Source: Persicaria tinctoria (lineage: Eukaryota > Streptophyta > Magnoliopsida > Caryophyllales > Polygonaceae). Taken from it: a DNA stretch of 64,000 nt. Below are positions 33,735-44,562 of the stretch, one piece after another; position 1 is the stretch's first letter, and every line of letters starts with the position of its first letter. The DNA lies in assembly GCA_037127255.1 (NCBI GenBank), contig JBANSL010000012.1, positions 35,765,115 through 35,829,114 on the forward strand, written 5' to 3'. The position numbers were made by a program, and so were the translations under genes. Under the pieces are notes generated by a model. The model did no database searches and was not told the origin of the DNA. It saw only the letters and a list, made by a program, of their open reading frames with translations.

Positions 33735-34424
33735 ATGTTCAAGAAAACGAGTTCCAAGCCTTTGTCCGAAGAGTACATCCGATGGGCTATTCGAGCCTAT
33801 GATGATGGGTGTCTTCGTTGGAGTGACATGGATGGTGCTACATATGATGTAGTTGATCAAGAGCTCCGGAGGAGATATTGAAAGAAAAGGGCTCGAGAGG
33901 ATGAGGCTCGGCATAAGAAGAAGGTAGTACCATTTTAGGAGGAGATCCGCAAGCTTCCGGAAGATTCAATGCAACAAGTAAAGAAAATTCAAAAACTCGT
34001 CAACTCATTGGGGTCGACTCTATCGAATCCTACAACAGCCCCACCTCCCTCTTCAAATATGACATCCTCTACGACCATGGTCAAGACACTTGAGATTCAA
34101 GAAGGCAAGTTCATGGATGTTCCGATTGAGATTGCAAAGGTCAACCCTGAGCTTAAGAAAGATGAGGAAATCATCCAAGTTTCCAAGGTTCCGCTTTCAA
34201 TGAAGAAGAAACGAATGTCAACCAACATGCCTAGCTTTCTGAATTCCATGTTGAGTAAGTGGTTGGATGTGACCTCTTTTATTTCATGTTACTTGCCTTT
34301 CATGATTCAAGAAGAAGAGGGGATTCAAGATCCGTTCAAGGAAGAAGAAACATGTCAAAAGAAGTACGTCGCTTGTTTCCATCACGGATTCGAGGACGAA
34401 TCCTTTTCAAGGGGAGGAGGATGA
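33735..34424 (+). pseudogene. ORF of non-autonomous LTR element, unknown protein
   Basis: From ATG 33735 one frame runs to TGA 34422-34424, interrupted by TGA after LRRRY and TAG after KKVVPF. The product would be about 229 residues: a basic charged N-terminal part (YIRWAIRAYDDGC, KKRAREDEARHKKK), a probable coiled coil (about 33960-34020), and an acidic C-terminal part ending near HHGFEDESF. I recognise no Gag, protease or polymerase motif. The end lies next to the purine tract aaggggaggaggatg and the putative start of a 3' LTR, so it fills the whole internal region. Confidence 0.55.
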
Positions 34425-34469
34425 TGTGATTGTAGTCACCCATGACATCGTCTCTTGTTTCCTACAAAG
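34407..34469 (+). repeat. Polypurine tract and truncated 3' LTR of the non-autonomous element
   Basis: aaggggaggagga is followed by tgatgtgattgtagtc, a TG-type LTR start. About 45 bp later the sequence changes to inverted Athila-like internal DNA, so the 3' LTR is almost entirely lost. Confidence 0.45.
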
Positions 34470-35075
34470 GTTTGTCTTCGGAGCTGAACATCAACTTTCA
34501 TTTCTGAAAACTATGTAGGAATTCTATCATTTTATTGAATTTGAAAGACTAAATACCTATGTAGGAATTGAAAAACTCGCAAACTAGAAAACAAATCATG
34601 GGTTGCCTCCCTAGAAACGCCTTTGGTTAACGTCATAGACTTGACAGTTTATTATCTCCTCCCCTTAAGACTCATTCAAACATTGTTAAAGCCCAAAAAT
34701 CAGCTCTGGAATTGGTTCTATGATTGGCACGATCGAGATGAGTTCTTCAGATGATTCAGGAGCCAAAACATATAGATCCTCATGTGTGCACTCATAAGAT
34801 TCCATTTCAATAGGCATTAGGCTTTCAACTTCACCGGGTGATCGATAAGGAGAAGTAATGGGTGATGGGGCAAAAGGTATGATAGATGATGAAGAAGAAG
34901 GCACAATAGATGAAATTTCTTGTGTTGACTCATGAGACTCCGTTTCAATAAGTACTAGATCCTCTTCTTCATTGCAATCGTCTTCACATGTGTTTGAGCT
35001 CTCTGCAGAGACGACGGACGTCGGGTAGGAGGCGACGGGTGCCGTCAGATGTAGAGAGATTTTCTTCTTGTTTTG
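34470..35075 (-). repeat. Athila/Tat-like internal fragment (minus strand)
   Basis: 34470-34690 on the minus strand matches 45683-45852 on the plus strand (tgacgttaaccaaaggcg, ggcaacccatgattt, aggtatttagtctttcaaa), the 3' internal region typical of this group. 34904-34686 (minus) is an acidic frame rich in Glu, Pro and Ser similar in style to the end of the Gag remnant at 37945-38520. The target duplication cttgc of the next element is at 35076-35080. Confidence 0.55.
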
Positions 35076-35080
35076 CTTGC

Positions 35081-36534
35081 CGGCGGAGGGAAAACCTGTC
35101 GTTGATCCGTCAAAGTAAATCTCAAACCTATAACTAGTATAGCAATAAGCAAGAGGTCGATCACACAGGGAAATTTATAACTCAATTGTAATTTAGGTGT
35201 CAATCAAAGTAACCAAAAAGGGGGGTTTTGAGTGTGAAAGTTTTGCCTTTTATCAAAGCGAAATAAAGAAAGAAATGTAAATGAATTTGTTTTAGACAAT
35301 TTGGAGAAGCAATTCTACCTACAATTTTCCACTTTATTGGATTGAAGCGATCCTTGTAACTTCTTCTCGTCCTATTAAGTTTCATATGAATGCCCTTGTC
35401 CCGACCTAATATAGTTACTAGTCCAACCAGTCCTAGCAACCCTTATCAATCAAACAGTCCCTAAAGAAGGATTTAACCCAATTGATAGCTTTAAGTTCAG
35501 AGATTAGCCAAGGTATTTGCAGTCCCTAATGAGGGATTTAACAACACATTCAACTTCCTACTCATTCAATTAGTTCAACCATCCCTAAATGAACAAGTTT
35601 GCCACTTAGGTTAGGGTTCACAACCAGGAATCTACAAAACCTTAGCAATTGAATTGATCTAACTAGTTGTCCAGACAAGATAGAACAAATCAACAAACAA
35701 TCAAGCACAAAGAAGTTGAAGCATTCAAATATAGGAAACAAGGAACGATGATTAGAAACTCAAAATCAATCCGAATAAAGCTTCAAATTGCAGGCATAAT
35801 AGATGAGTTTAGTTCCTCAAGGAAGACATCATTCAAAATCTCTAAAACGTCTGATGAATCAATAAAATACAAGTTATGAAAATAACATAAAACTTGGCCT
35901 TTTGAAACATCAAAGTCGGCCATGAAAGAAATAAATAAGTTCTAGGGTTTTCATTAATCAAAACATTGTGAATTAACGCTGACGACCAATGCTGCGGGCG
36001 CAGCATAGGTGCTGCGCCCACCGCACACTGTTTCCTCCAACCCTTTGCAAATTGATTGGTCGTGGGCGCCGCAAGGTTGCTGCGGCAGCAGCCAGGGGCT
36101 TTTCACGGAAAATCTATCATGAATTCGCTCTTCTTGTCAGCAGGAAAGTTGTAGTTCTCTGAAAGAGCTTTCCAACTCATGGTCATAATAGTCAATCGGA
36201 CAACTGAGGCCTCCAGAAAGTGCAAAACAAGTTCAGGAAGTCTGGCGACAACTTCTGCAGACTTGTTCTTCGTTTAGGTTCGCTTCTTCTTCTCATGACC
36301 TCTTGAGATCTTCATGTAAGCTTCTCCGATCAACTAGAAATTCTCATCTAATGCGTCATCAACCCATGCCTCATCCTCGGATCCACAGTTACCTGAAATA
36401 ATCAATAAAAGTGTGTAGATTCCGACTCCACTAACATAGAGAGCAAATATGCAAATTGTACTTAATCCATCCATGAAATGCATCTTAACTAAGCTAAATG
36501 CAACCTATTATGCCTACCTAAATGCATGCTATCA
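35081..36534 (-). repeat. 3' LTR of the non-autonomous Athila/Tat-like element
   Basis: Plus-strand text runs from cggcggagggaaaacc to gcatgctatca; the terminal tga of the other LTR reads cgg here. The word island (35985-36110) has tgctgcgggcgcagca, gctgcgcccaccgc and ggcgccgc words. Frames within it are LTR text, not genes. Confidence 0.92.
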
Positions 36535-37850
36535 AACTCCCCCACACTTAACTTTTGCTTGTCCTCAAGCAATGATAGAATGAACATGAATCAATGTATC
36601 CCACAGGAAATCCCTTCAAGTTTCAACCTCATCAAATAGCAACATCATATCGGGTGAAAACATAAACCAAGCAAACAAACGTCATAGCATGTATTCCAGT
36701 GATCAAAGCTTAGAAGTAGACATCATTCAACCTTGCAAGAAATATGTGTTTCACTCATGTGTTTAGGCTTTAAGGTACAACTCTCAACTCAATCCAAAAT
36801 GCACTAAGCTCATAGACATTGACCACCATATCACCAAATATCTACCGAAATGTCATTAATTGCGGGACACAATAAAGACAACTAAATAAAATGTGACCCT
36901 TTTTTTTTTCTTTTGATTTCTTTTCTCCTTTCTTTTTCCTTTTTCTTGTCTTGGTGCTTTCTTTACGCGAGGCGCAAACATGGGTGTCATGAATGGTCCC
37001 GGTCTATCAACACCTCAACCTACTCGTATGAAGTCCACTTGAACATCTTTTGACGCAAGTTGCAAACATGTGTGTCATGAATGAACCTGGTTACTCAATG
37101 ATCAAGCTTTCTTTCCTAGTGGATAGTTTTCAACACCTTTTTGCGCGAATCATGCCCATGTGTGTCATGCGTAGACCCGGTTACTAAGTGTATCAACCAT
37201 TGCCACCTTATTCACTAAATTTACAAAAATTCAAATAATAGACTCAAAATATAAACATAAACTCCGCAAACAGCGGACATGTGAGTCGGTCTTTAAAAAT
37301 AGATACTGCAGTCAATGCCAAGAGGTAGCAACACAAGGAGAGCAATTCACACAATTAAGCAAAAGAATTCAAATAAGGCCAAACATTCTCACAGGGTCAT
37401 GTTTTGAGGACTTCAATCATACTTTAGCTCAATCATACATGCTCAATTATATTTGTTAGCTCATGTTCCACAAAAATCAAATCTAGATAAAATCAAAACA
37501 CCCAAAACTCCATGGGATTTATATGATCATGCTTGAAATTTAAATAAGAGGACAAACTAAGCCAGATGGGTATTTGAATAACACATATGTATGCATGATA
37601 TTTTTGTGTTTTTTCGAATTTTTTTTAAATACGAAAATTGAAAATTAAAAATTAACCAAACTAAACAGAAATTACATAAACTTAAACATGATGCAGAAAA
37701 TTAAAGATGATCTCCTATATGCATCTATATATACATAATTCCTCTCCCCCACACTTAAAGTTTTCATTGTCCTCAATGAAACAATAAAGACAACAAAAGT
37801 AAATCAAATATAATCAGGGTGAAGGAAAAAAAAAGGAAAAAAAAAACTTA
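36535..37850 (-). repeat. 3' untranslated region with two purine tracts and repeated module
   Basis: On the minus strand, aagtgtgggggagtt (36535-36549) adjoins the LTR, and a second tract aagtgtgggggaga lies at about 37744-37758. Between them are T-rich runs and three repeats of an 88-90-bp module with core CAAACATGKGTGTCATGAAT (cores near 36975, 37063, 37153). No coding frame. Confidence 0.65.
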
Positions 37851-37944
37851 CCTCGGGTTGCCTCCCGAGTAGCGCCTTTGTTTCAAGTCGTTGGCTCGAC
37901 GTTCTGCTCAAGCTTACAAAACTAATCAGACATAGTCAAAGCCC

Positions 37945-38671
37945 TCAGCAACCTATCAAACTCTTGTGCACAACTAACAAACAGCATGCGCTACATACAA
38001 ATAAATTGAAACTAAATAATAATACATTTAAGAACCGTTTAGACTTATTGTATTCAGGAGCTTGACTACCCACAAAGGGTATATAATACCACCAATTCGG
38101 TTCTACTAGTGGCCTGTCAAAGTAGCAGTCAAATGGATCAATGTATTCACCAATATTCTCTCGAGTGCAAGAGACGATCTTTACCTGCTTTGTAGCCTCA
38201 GCAATAGGCTCTGGACCTGATTCATCAATGGGTGAGCTAGGGATGATCTCATCAGATGGAGTGTCTTCTTCCACAATCTTCTCAATGTGATTTTCCACAA
38301 TGACTTCAAGAGGTGCAACAGAGGTCTCAACGATCTGAGATACTGGAGAAAGTGACTCGTTCTGCGCACATTGATTATCCATATAGCAGAAAAATTCCCA
38401 CATCTCCGAGAGTCCCATATCTAATAAATCTTCATCACTCAAGCGATCGGCAAGACTTCGTGTCTCAGCAGTCATGCCATCAAAGATGCATAGAAGCACT
38501 TCCCTTATACTAGCTTGATATCCCCATGAATAAACATCGTTAATGTACTCCTACAGTCTGATAAAGTATTGATGAAAATTCTCTCCAGGTAACTGCAATA
38601 ACCTCACCATCAAGATATGTTAGTAGCAAGAGTGCAGACCATGTAAGTGGTCCACACCAAAAAAATCAGCA
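37945..38671 (-). pseudogene. Gag-like remnant of the non-autonomous element
   Basis: The minus strand reads ENFHQYFIRL, EYINDVYSWGYQASI, then VLLCIFDGMTAETRSLADRL and GLSEMWEFFCYM, matching in order the Gag segment of Athila/Tat-like elements (FY-GLTxETRxxVD...AW-FL). The rest is an acidic linker (PSDEIIPSSPIDES) and a tail near FDCYFDRPLVEPNWWYYIPFVG. The upstream part is broken by stops and the hAT target site (38672-38679); no zinc knuckle or protease follows. Confidence 0.65.
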
Positions 38672-38977
38672 CTAAAAACTAGGGCTGTTCATTTTCGGTT
38701 CGAACCGAAATTTTGGGCCGAACCGAACCGAAAAAACCTGAACCTAACCGAACCTAAGTGTTTCGGTTTAGGTTTTCGGTTTGGGGAATTTTTATTTTCG
38801 GTTTTAGGTTCGGTTTAGGCTCGGTTCGGTTAAACCGATTGAAAACCGATATTTTTTTAATTTAGCCTTCCCACTTTCCCAGACGGCAGTTCCTAGTTCA
38901 GTCCCAACCCAATTCGTCTTCTTCCCTTAGGGTTAGGTCTGAAATCTCCCATCAGCCGTCGTCTCGCCTCGCAGCCT

Positions 38978-39333
38978 CGCTTGTCGCTTCCCAGCCGCGG
39001 CCGGTGGCCGGCTCCGCCGCTCCGGTAAGTCGTCCTCTCTCTCTTACTCTAGTCTCGTCTCTCCTCCTCTCTCGTTATCGATTATTCGATTTATTGTGCG
39101 TGACCGCTGCTGCTTCTCTGCTTCTTTAGGCTTCATCGCTTCAATTTATCGCTTCCGAGTTCCGACCAGTCTTCGCTTGTCGCTTCACATCCGCGACCAG
39201 TGGCCGGCTCCGCCGCTCCGGTAAGTTCGTCCTCTCTCTCTCACTCCTGTATTGTCTCTCATTCTCTCCCGTTCTCGATTTTTTGTGCGTGACCACTGAC
39301 CACAGGCTGCTGCTTTCCTGCTTCTTCAGGCAC
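38978..39333 (+). repeat. Tandem duplication of about 160-195 bp in hAT leader, each with a splice donor
   Basis: The units at about 38978-39135 and 39173-39333 share cgcttgtcgcttc, gtggccggctccgccgctcc|ggtaag, cgtcctctctctc, gattttttgtgcgtgacc and ctgcttcttYaggc. Each contains a consensus 5' splice site (cg|gtaagt) and a downstream tttag/ttcag acceptor-like end, so the element may have two alternative 5' leader exons. Confidence 0.7.
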
Positions 39334-39852
39334 TTCCTGTTCTCGATTTCTCTTGTCTCATTCAGTGATTCAGGCTTCAGTTCAGGACTTCAGATCCGCC
39401 GTGAGCCTTGAATTGTCTCGTTCATCATCATCACGAGGTCTCAGGTCAGCCACTCAGCTACGAGCCTTATATTGAATCAGAATAGTGTAAGGTTTGGGTA
39501 GATTAGTAGATGACTTGGAAATCATCGTGATTTGGAAATCAGATTGATTGATGCAATGATTTTTCTTCATTGAATTCAGATTGATTGTCAAACCGGTAAA
39601 GTTGAATTTGGAAATCGAAACCACGGATAGGCTTTCAAGCAATGTAAGTAAATATAGTGATTGTATTGTATGTGTGATGTCTAATTGTTTTGATTGGAGA
39701 ATGGAGATTTTCACTTTCAAATTATTTGATTTTCAATTTTATAATGTCTATTGTATCAATTTCATTATTTGTATTTTGTAAGTGTGAAACTGTGAAAGTG
39801 AAACTAGGAAGTATGATGAATGGTGTTATCTAATTTTGTATTTGTTATATAG

Positions 39853-42291
39853 ATGTCGAGCTCCAAATCCAAAAGGCGTAGAACGCCCAGCAATGACCCC
39901 AACAATGAGATCAATCAGCTTAATCAACCGGAGTCAATAGACTTGCGTTCACATGGATCGGAAAATTACTTGGGAGAGGATGAGGTTGAATACAATGAGG
40001 AAGATGAAGAGAATCCTTTAGATACAGAGGACCCTCGTCTCTTTTCTGAAAGTGAAGGAAAGATGGAAGAGATCCAAGAGGATGCGAAGGAAGATAGGAA
40101 GTATTTCAAGCAGTCAACAAAACATGCTGATTTCTGGTCGCAGTATAAGTCTTACAAAGACAAAGAAGGGCATATACGGGTTGAATGTGTTTATTGCAAT
40201 AAAACTTTCGCAGCTGATCCGATCAAGAATGGCATGAGCAACTTGAAAAGCCATTACAATGGTTCGAGGGCTTGTAAAATGAATCCGAAGAACAAGACCA
40301 AAGGTACTCAATCTAAACTTGTTTTAGATAAAATTGATGATAGTGGAAGTTGCAAGATGAGAGCTTGGGTGCTAGACCAGAAAACAAGTAGATTAAAATT
40401 GGGGAAATGTATAATTGGGAATGAGGTACCATTCTCATTTATTGAGAAGTATGACTTTAAGGACTTTGTAGCATCTATATGCCCTGAATTTAAGATCCCT
40501 TGCGTTCTACTATAACGCGTGATTGCTTTAAGATATATGATGATGAGAAGGAGAAATTGAGAGTTTATTTAATGAAGAATTGTCAGAGGGTTTGTTTCAC
40601 TACTGATACATGGACCTCTATTCAGAATATTAGCTATATGACTTTGACGGCTCATTTATTGATAATGATTGGAATCTGCAGAAAAGAATTATGAATTTTT
40701 GTCCAATTAGTAGTCATAAGGGGGAAGATCTTGCTAGAGCAATTGAAGATTGTCTTAGACCTTGGGGTTTACTTGAGAAGATGTTTGTCATCAATTTGGA
40801 TAATGCAAGTGCTAATGATGTTGCATGTAATACTTTGCAAGAGCTTCTGTTAGCTAATGATTGTGCCATTTATGGGGGCAAGTTTATGCGGATGAGATGC
40901 ACTGCTCACATTGCCAATCTTATTGTCCAAGATGGTTTGAAGATTCATGACAAGTGCATTGATAAAGTCAGAAGAGTTGTTCGTTTTGTAAGGAGCTCTC
41001 CAGCTAGATTGCGCATGTTTAAAGAAGAAGGTGAGAAATTGGGAGTTCAGTGTAAGTCTTCTCTAATCTTGAATGTTTCTACTAGATGGAATTCAACATA
41101 CATGATGTTGGATGTTGCTATGAAGTATAAGCAAGTGTTTCCTAGGTTGGATACCCCAAAAGAAGCAAATGGTGATTTAATTGGCCGCATTACAGCAGAA
41201 GAGTGGGGTAAGATTGAGAAGATTAGGGATTTCTTGGAAGTGTTTTATGAATTCACAAACATTGTGTCTGGTACCTCTTATGTGACAGTGAGAAATGTGT
41301 TCTTTTTTATTGCTCAAATTGTGGTTATACTAAATGAAAGGATTGAAGGTGAAGATCCTTTTTTCAAAGCAATGGCACAAAAAATGAAAGAGAAGTGTGA
41401 CAAGTATTGGGGTAAAGTAGAGGAGATGAATGGGTTCATGTTTGTTGGTATCATTTTGGATCCAAAAAGAAAGTTTGACGGATTGAGGTTGCAGCTGCAT
41501 GACATGTATGGGCGAAAGACCGGAGAGGAGTTGGCCATCCATATGAAGAATGTTGCAAAAGAGTTATTTGATGAGTATCGGAACATCTACTCTCTTCCGT
41601 CTTCAGAAGTTGTCACTGGATAAGAGCAGAATAGTAGGGTGTGTTCAAGAAGTTCAGCACCAAGCATCTTGAAAAGCTTAGATTCTCGATTAGACCAGCT
41701 TGATGAATCTGATGGGGCAATATACGCAACTGAGTTTGATCGATACTTTCATGAGCTACAAGTACGTCCTAGTGAATATGAAGATGTCTTGAGATGGTGG
41801 AAGCTGAATGAACATAGATTTCCTATTATGGCACGACTAGCACGTGATGTATTAGCCATTCCAGTCACTTCGGTTGCATCGAAATCAGCCTTTAGCACCG
41901 GCGGGCGTACTCTTGATCGGTTTCGAAGCTCATTAGGCCTTCAGGTGAAGTCTTTACCTTGAAAAATCAGTTTTGTTTACTTTACATATAAATTTGCTCT
42001 TATAGTTATATGCACCTTTTCTTGTGTATGTGAATAGACGGTTGAAGCACTTATTTGCACACAAAACTGGATTCGTGCAAGTCGAGCTATCGACGAGGTT
42101 GATCTAGATGTAATACAAACATTAAGAGAGACGGAGGAAATAGAAGATGGTACTTCTTTTTATTACCTTATTGGCTTATTAGTATTATTTACATTTTGCA
42201 ATGCACACAATACTTGAAGTATTTGTTTGTTTACTAACTTCATTCTTTTGTTTATCTTTTAGAGTTGGAAAAATTAAGGATATCGACTTGA
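39853..42291 (+). pseudogene. hAT transposase, three exons, two frameshifts and one nonsense codon
   Basis: Exons: 39853-41944, 42038-42149, 42263-42291 (GT-AG introns; the ATG directly follows a tatag acceptor, implying a leader intron). Motifs: BED zinc finger CVYCNKTF...LKSH...C; catalytic-core segments FTTDTWTSIQN, NLDNASAND, CTAHIANLIVQDGL and the RW segment NVSTRWNSTY; C-terminal dimerisation region WWKLNEHRFPIMARLARD, VTSVASKSAFSTGGR, then TVEALICTQNWIRA in exon 2 and a short exon 3 ending ELEKLRIST. One-base losses at about 40500 and 40650 shift frame; TAA at 41621-41623 interrupts before EQNSR. No longer able to encode a full protein. Confidence 0.92.
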
Positions 42292-42626
42292 AGTCTTGAA
42301 GATCGGCTTAGCCAACGCCCAACAAACACTTGGAATCCTTTTCTTTATCTTCTCTACTTTTGTTCGATTTTCTTATTGCCTATATTATAAGCTTGTTATG
42401 TTCAGGAGACCATGACCTTATCTTTTGAAGGATAATACTCTATTATAAGTCAATTGCTACATGAATTTGAATTTTCACTTGTTTTAGGTTGCCCATGTGC
42501 ATTTTGCTTAATGAACAATGAAGTTCAAATCTATATTTATCATGTTTCATTTCATTTATCATGTTTAATTTTGCTCAATTGTTTGCTGATGTTTGGGAGT
42601 CTGGGATTGTGCAACAGCGCACTGTA

Positions 42627-42870
42627 CAGGGCTGTTTTGGGAGATTACAAGTTACAACAGAATACAGATTTGCACTTTGCACTTTTGCAGGGCTGTTTAT
42701 TTGCATTACAGAATACATAAAACAGATTTACAGGGCTGTTTTGGGACATTATTTATCAAGCTTTTCTTGGGACTGTTTTGGGACATTACATTACAGAATA
42801 CAGATTTGCACTTTGCAGGGCTGTTTATTTGCATTACAGAATACAGATTTGTAGGGCTGTTTTGGGACTG
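42627..42870 (+). repeat. Subterminal repeats AGGGCTGTTT in hAT element
   Basis: agggctgttt occurs at about 42629, 42690, 42732, 42819 and 42856, mixed with gaatacagatttg and tttgcactttgcag phrases. The nine-base core agggctgtt is identical to the start of the terminal inverted repeat (tagggctgtt). Confidence 0.8.
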
Positions 42871-43086
42871 TTTTGCGCATTTTTTTATTTCGGTTCGATT
42901 AGGTTATAACCTAACCAAACCTAAACCCAACCGGCGTAAAACCGAACCAAACCTATTCGTTTAGGTTCGGCTTTCGGTTTTCATTTTTGAGATTTTCGGT
43001 TTTAGGTTCGGTTCGGTTTGGCCAGGTTCGGATCGGTTTTAAGCTGATGATCAGCCCTACTAAAAACACACAAGAGTCAATAAATT

Positions 43087-43104
43087 TCCCCGGCAACGGC
43101 GCCA
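43087..43104 (-). promoter_or_regulatory. Primer-binding site (tRNA-Asp type)
   Basis: Minus strand TGGCGCCGTTGCCGGGGA, four bases from the 5' LTR, the standard primer site of Athila/Tat elements. Confidence 0.92.
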
Positions 43105-43108
43105 AATT

Positions 43109-44562
43109 TGACGAAGGGAAAACCTGTCGTTGATCCGTCAAAGTAAATCTCAAACCTATAACTAGTATAGCAATAAGCAAGAAGTCGATCCCACAAGGAA
43201 ATTTGTAACTCAAGTGTAATTCAGGTGTCAATCAAAGTAACCAAAAAGGGGGGTTTTGAGTGTGAAAGTTTTTCCTTTTATCAAAGCGAAATAAAGAAAG
43301 GAAAGTAAATGAATTTGTTTTAGACAATTCGGAGAAGCAATTCTTCCTACAATTTTCCACTTTATTGGATTGAAGCGATCCTTGTAACTTCTTCTCGTCC
43401 TATTAAGCTTCATATGAATGCCCTTGTCCCGACCTAATATAGTTACTAGTCCAACCAGTCCTATCAACCTTTATCAATCAAACAGTCCCTAAAGAAGGAT
43501 TTAACCCAATTGATAGCTTTAAGTTCAGCGATTAGCCAAGGTATTTGCAGTCCCTAATGAGGGATTTAACAACACATTCAACTTCCTACTCATTCAATTA
43601 GTTCAACCATCCCTAAAGGAACAAGTTTGCCACTTAGGTTAGGGTTCACAACCAGGAATCTACAAAACCTTAGAAATTGAATTGATCTAACAAGTTGGGC
43701 AGACAAAATAGAACAAATCAACAAACAATCAAGGACAAAGAAGTTGAAGCATTAAAATATAGGAAACAAGGAACAAGGATTAGAAACTCACAATCAATCC
43801 GAATAAAGCTTCAAATTGCAGGCAGAATAGATGAGTTTAGTTCCTCATGAAAGACATCGCTCAAAATCTCTAAAACGTCTGATGAATCAATAAAATAGAA
43901 GTTCTGAAAATAACATAAAACTTGGCCTTTTGAAACATCAAAGTCGGCCATGAAAGAAAGAAATAAGTTCTAGGGTTTTCATTAATCAAAACGTTGCAAA
44001 TTAACGCTGATGACCAATGCTGCGGGTGCAGCATAGGTGCTGCACCTGCCACACACTGTTTCCTCCAACCCTTTGCAAATTGATTGGCCGTGGGCGCCAC
44101 AAGGTTGCTGCGGCCGCAGCCAGGGGCTATTCACGGAAAATCTATCATGAATTCGCTCTTCTTGTCAACAGGAAAGTTGTATTTCTCTGAAAGATCTTTC
44201 CAACGCATGGTCATAATTGTCAATCATACAACCGAGGCCTCCAGAAAGTGCAAAACAAGTCCAGCATGTCTGGCGACAACTTCTGCAGACTTGTTCTTCG
44301 TTTAGGTTCGCTTCTTCTTCTCAGGACCTCTTGAGATCTTCATGTAAGCTTCTCCGATCAACTAGACATTCTCATCTAATCCGTCATCAACCCATGCCTC
44401 ATCCTCAGATCCACAGTTACCTGAAATAATCAATAAAAGTGTGTAGATTCTGACTCCACTAACATAGAGAGCAAATATGCAAAGTGCACTTTATCCATCC
44501 ATGAAATGCATCTTAACTAAGCTAAATACAACCTATTATGCCTACCTAAATGCATGCTATCA
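43109..44562 (-). repeat. 5' LTR of the non-autonomous Athila/Tat-like element
   Basis: Runs from tgacgaaggg to gcatgctatca on the plus strand, 1454 bp, the same length as the 3' LTR. Its word island (44010-44130) differs from the other LTR mostly by C/T and G/A changes (tgcgggtgcagca versus tgcgggcgcagca). Confidence 0.93.

Larger units (their letters stand above)
38680..43059 (+). mobile_element. hAT transposon, 4380 bp, with defective transposase
   Basis: Flanked by the perfect 8-bp duplication ctaaaaac (38672-38679 and 43060-43067). Ends: tagggctgttcat at the left, tagggctgatcat as the complement of the right. About 180 bp at each end is crowded with ggttcggtt/aaccgaac words. Inside are a GC-rich leader with a tandem duplication (38978-39333), a three-exon transposase (39853-42291) and an array of agggctgttt repeats before the right end (42627-42870). 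Orientation follows the transposase. Confidence 0.95.
35081..44562 (-). mobile_element. Complete non-autonomous Athila/Tat-like LTR retrotransposon (minus strand), interrupted by hAT
   Basis: Two LTRs of identical length (1454 bp) at 35081-36534 (3') and 43109-44562 (5'), 5-bp duplication cttgc (35076-35080, 44563-44567), tRNA-Asp-type primer site at 43087-43104 and polypurine tract at 36535-36550. Without the hAT insertion the internal region is only about 2.2 kb and holds a gag-like remnant but no protease, polymerase or integrase, so it needs proteins from a relative. LTRs show about 18 mismatches in the first 400 aligned bases by eye, so this is an old insertion. Confidence 0.9.
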
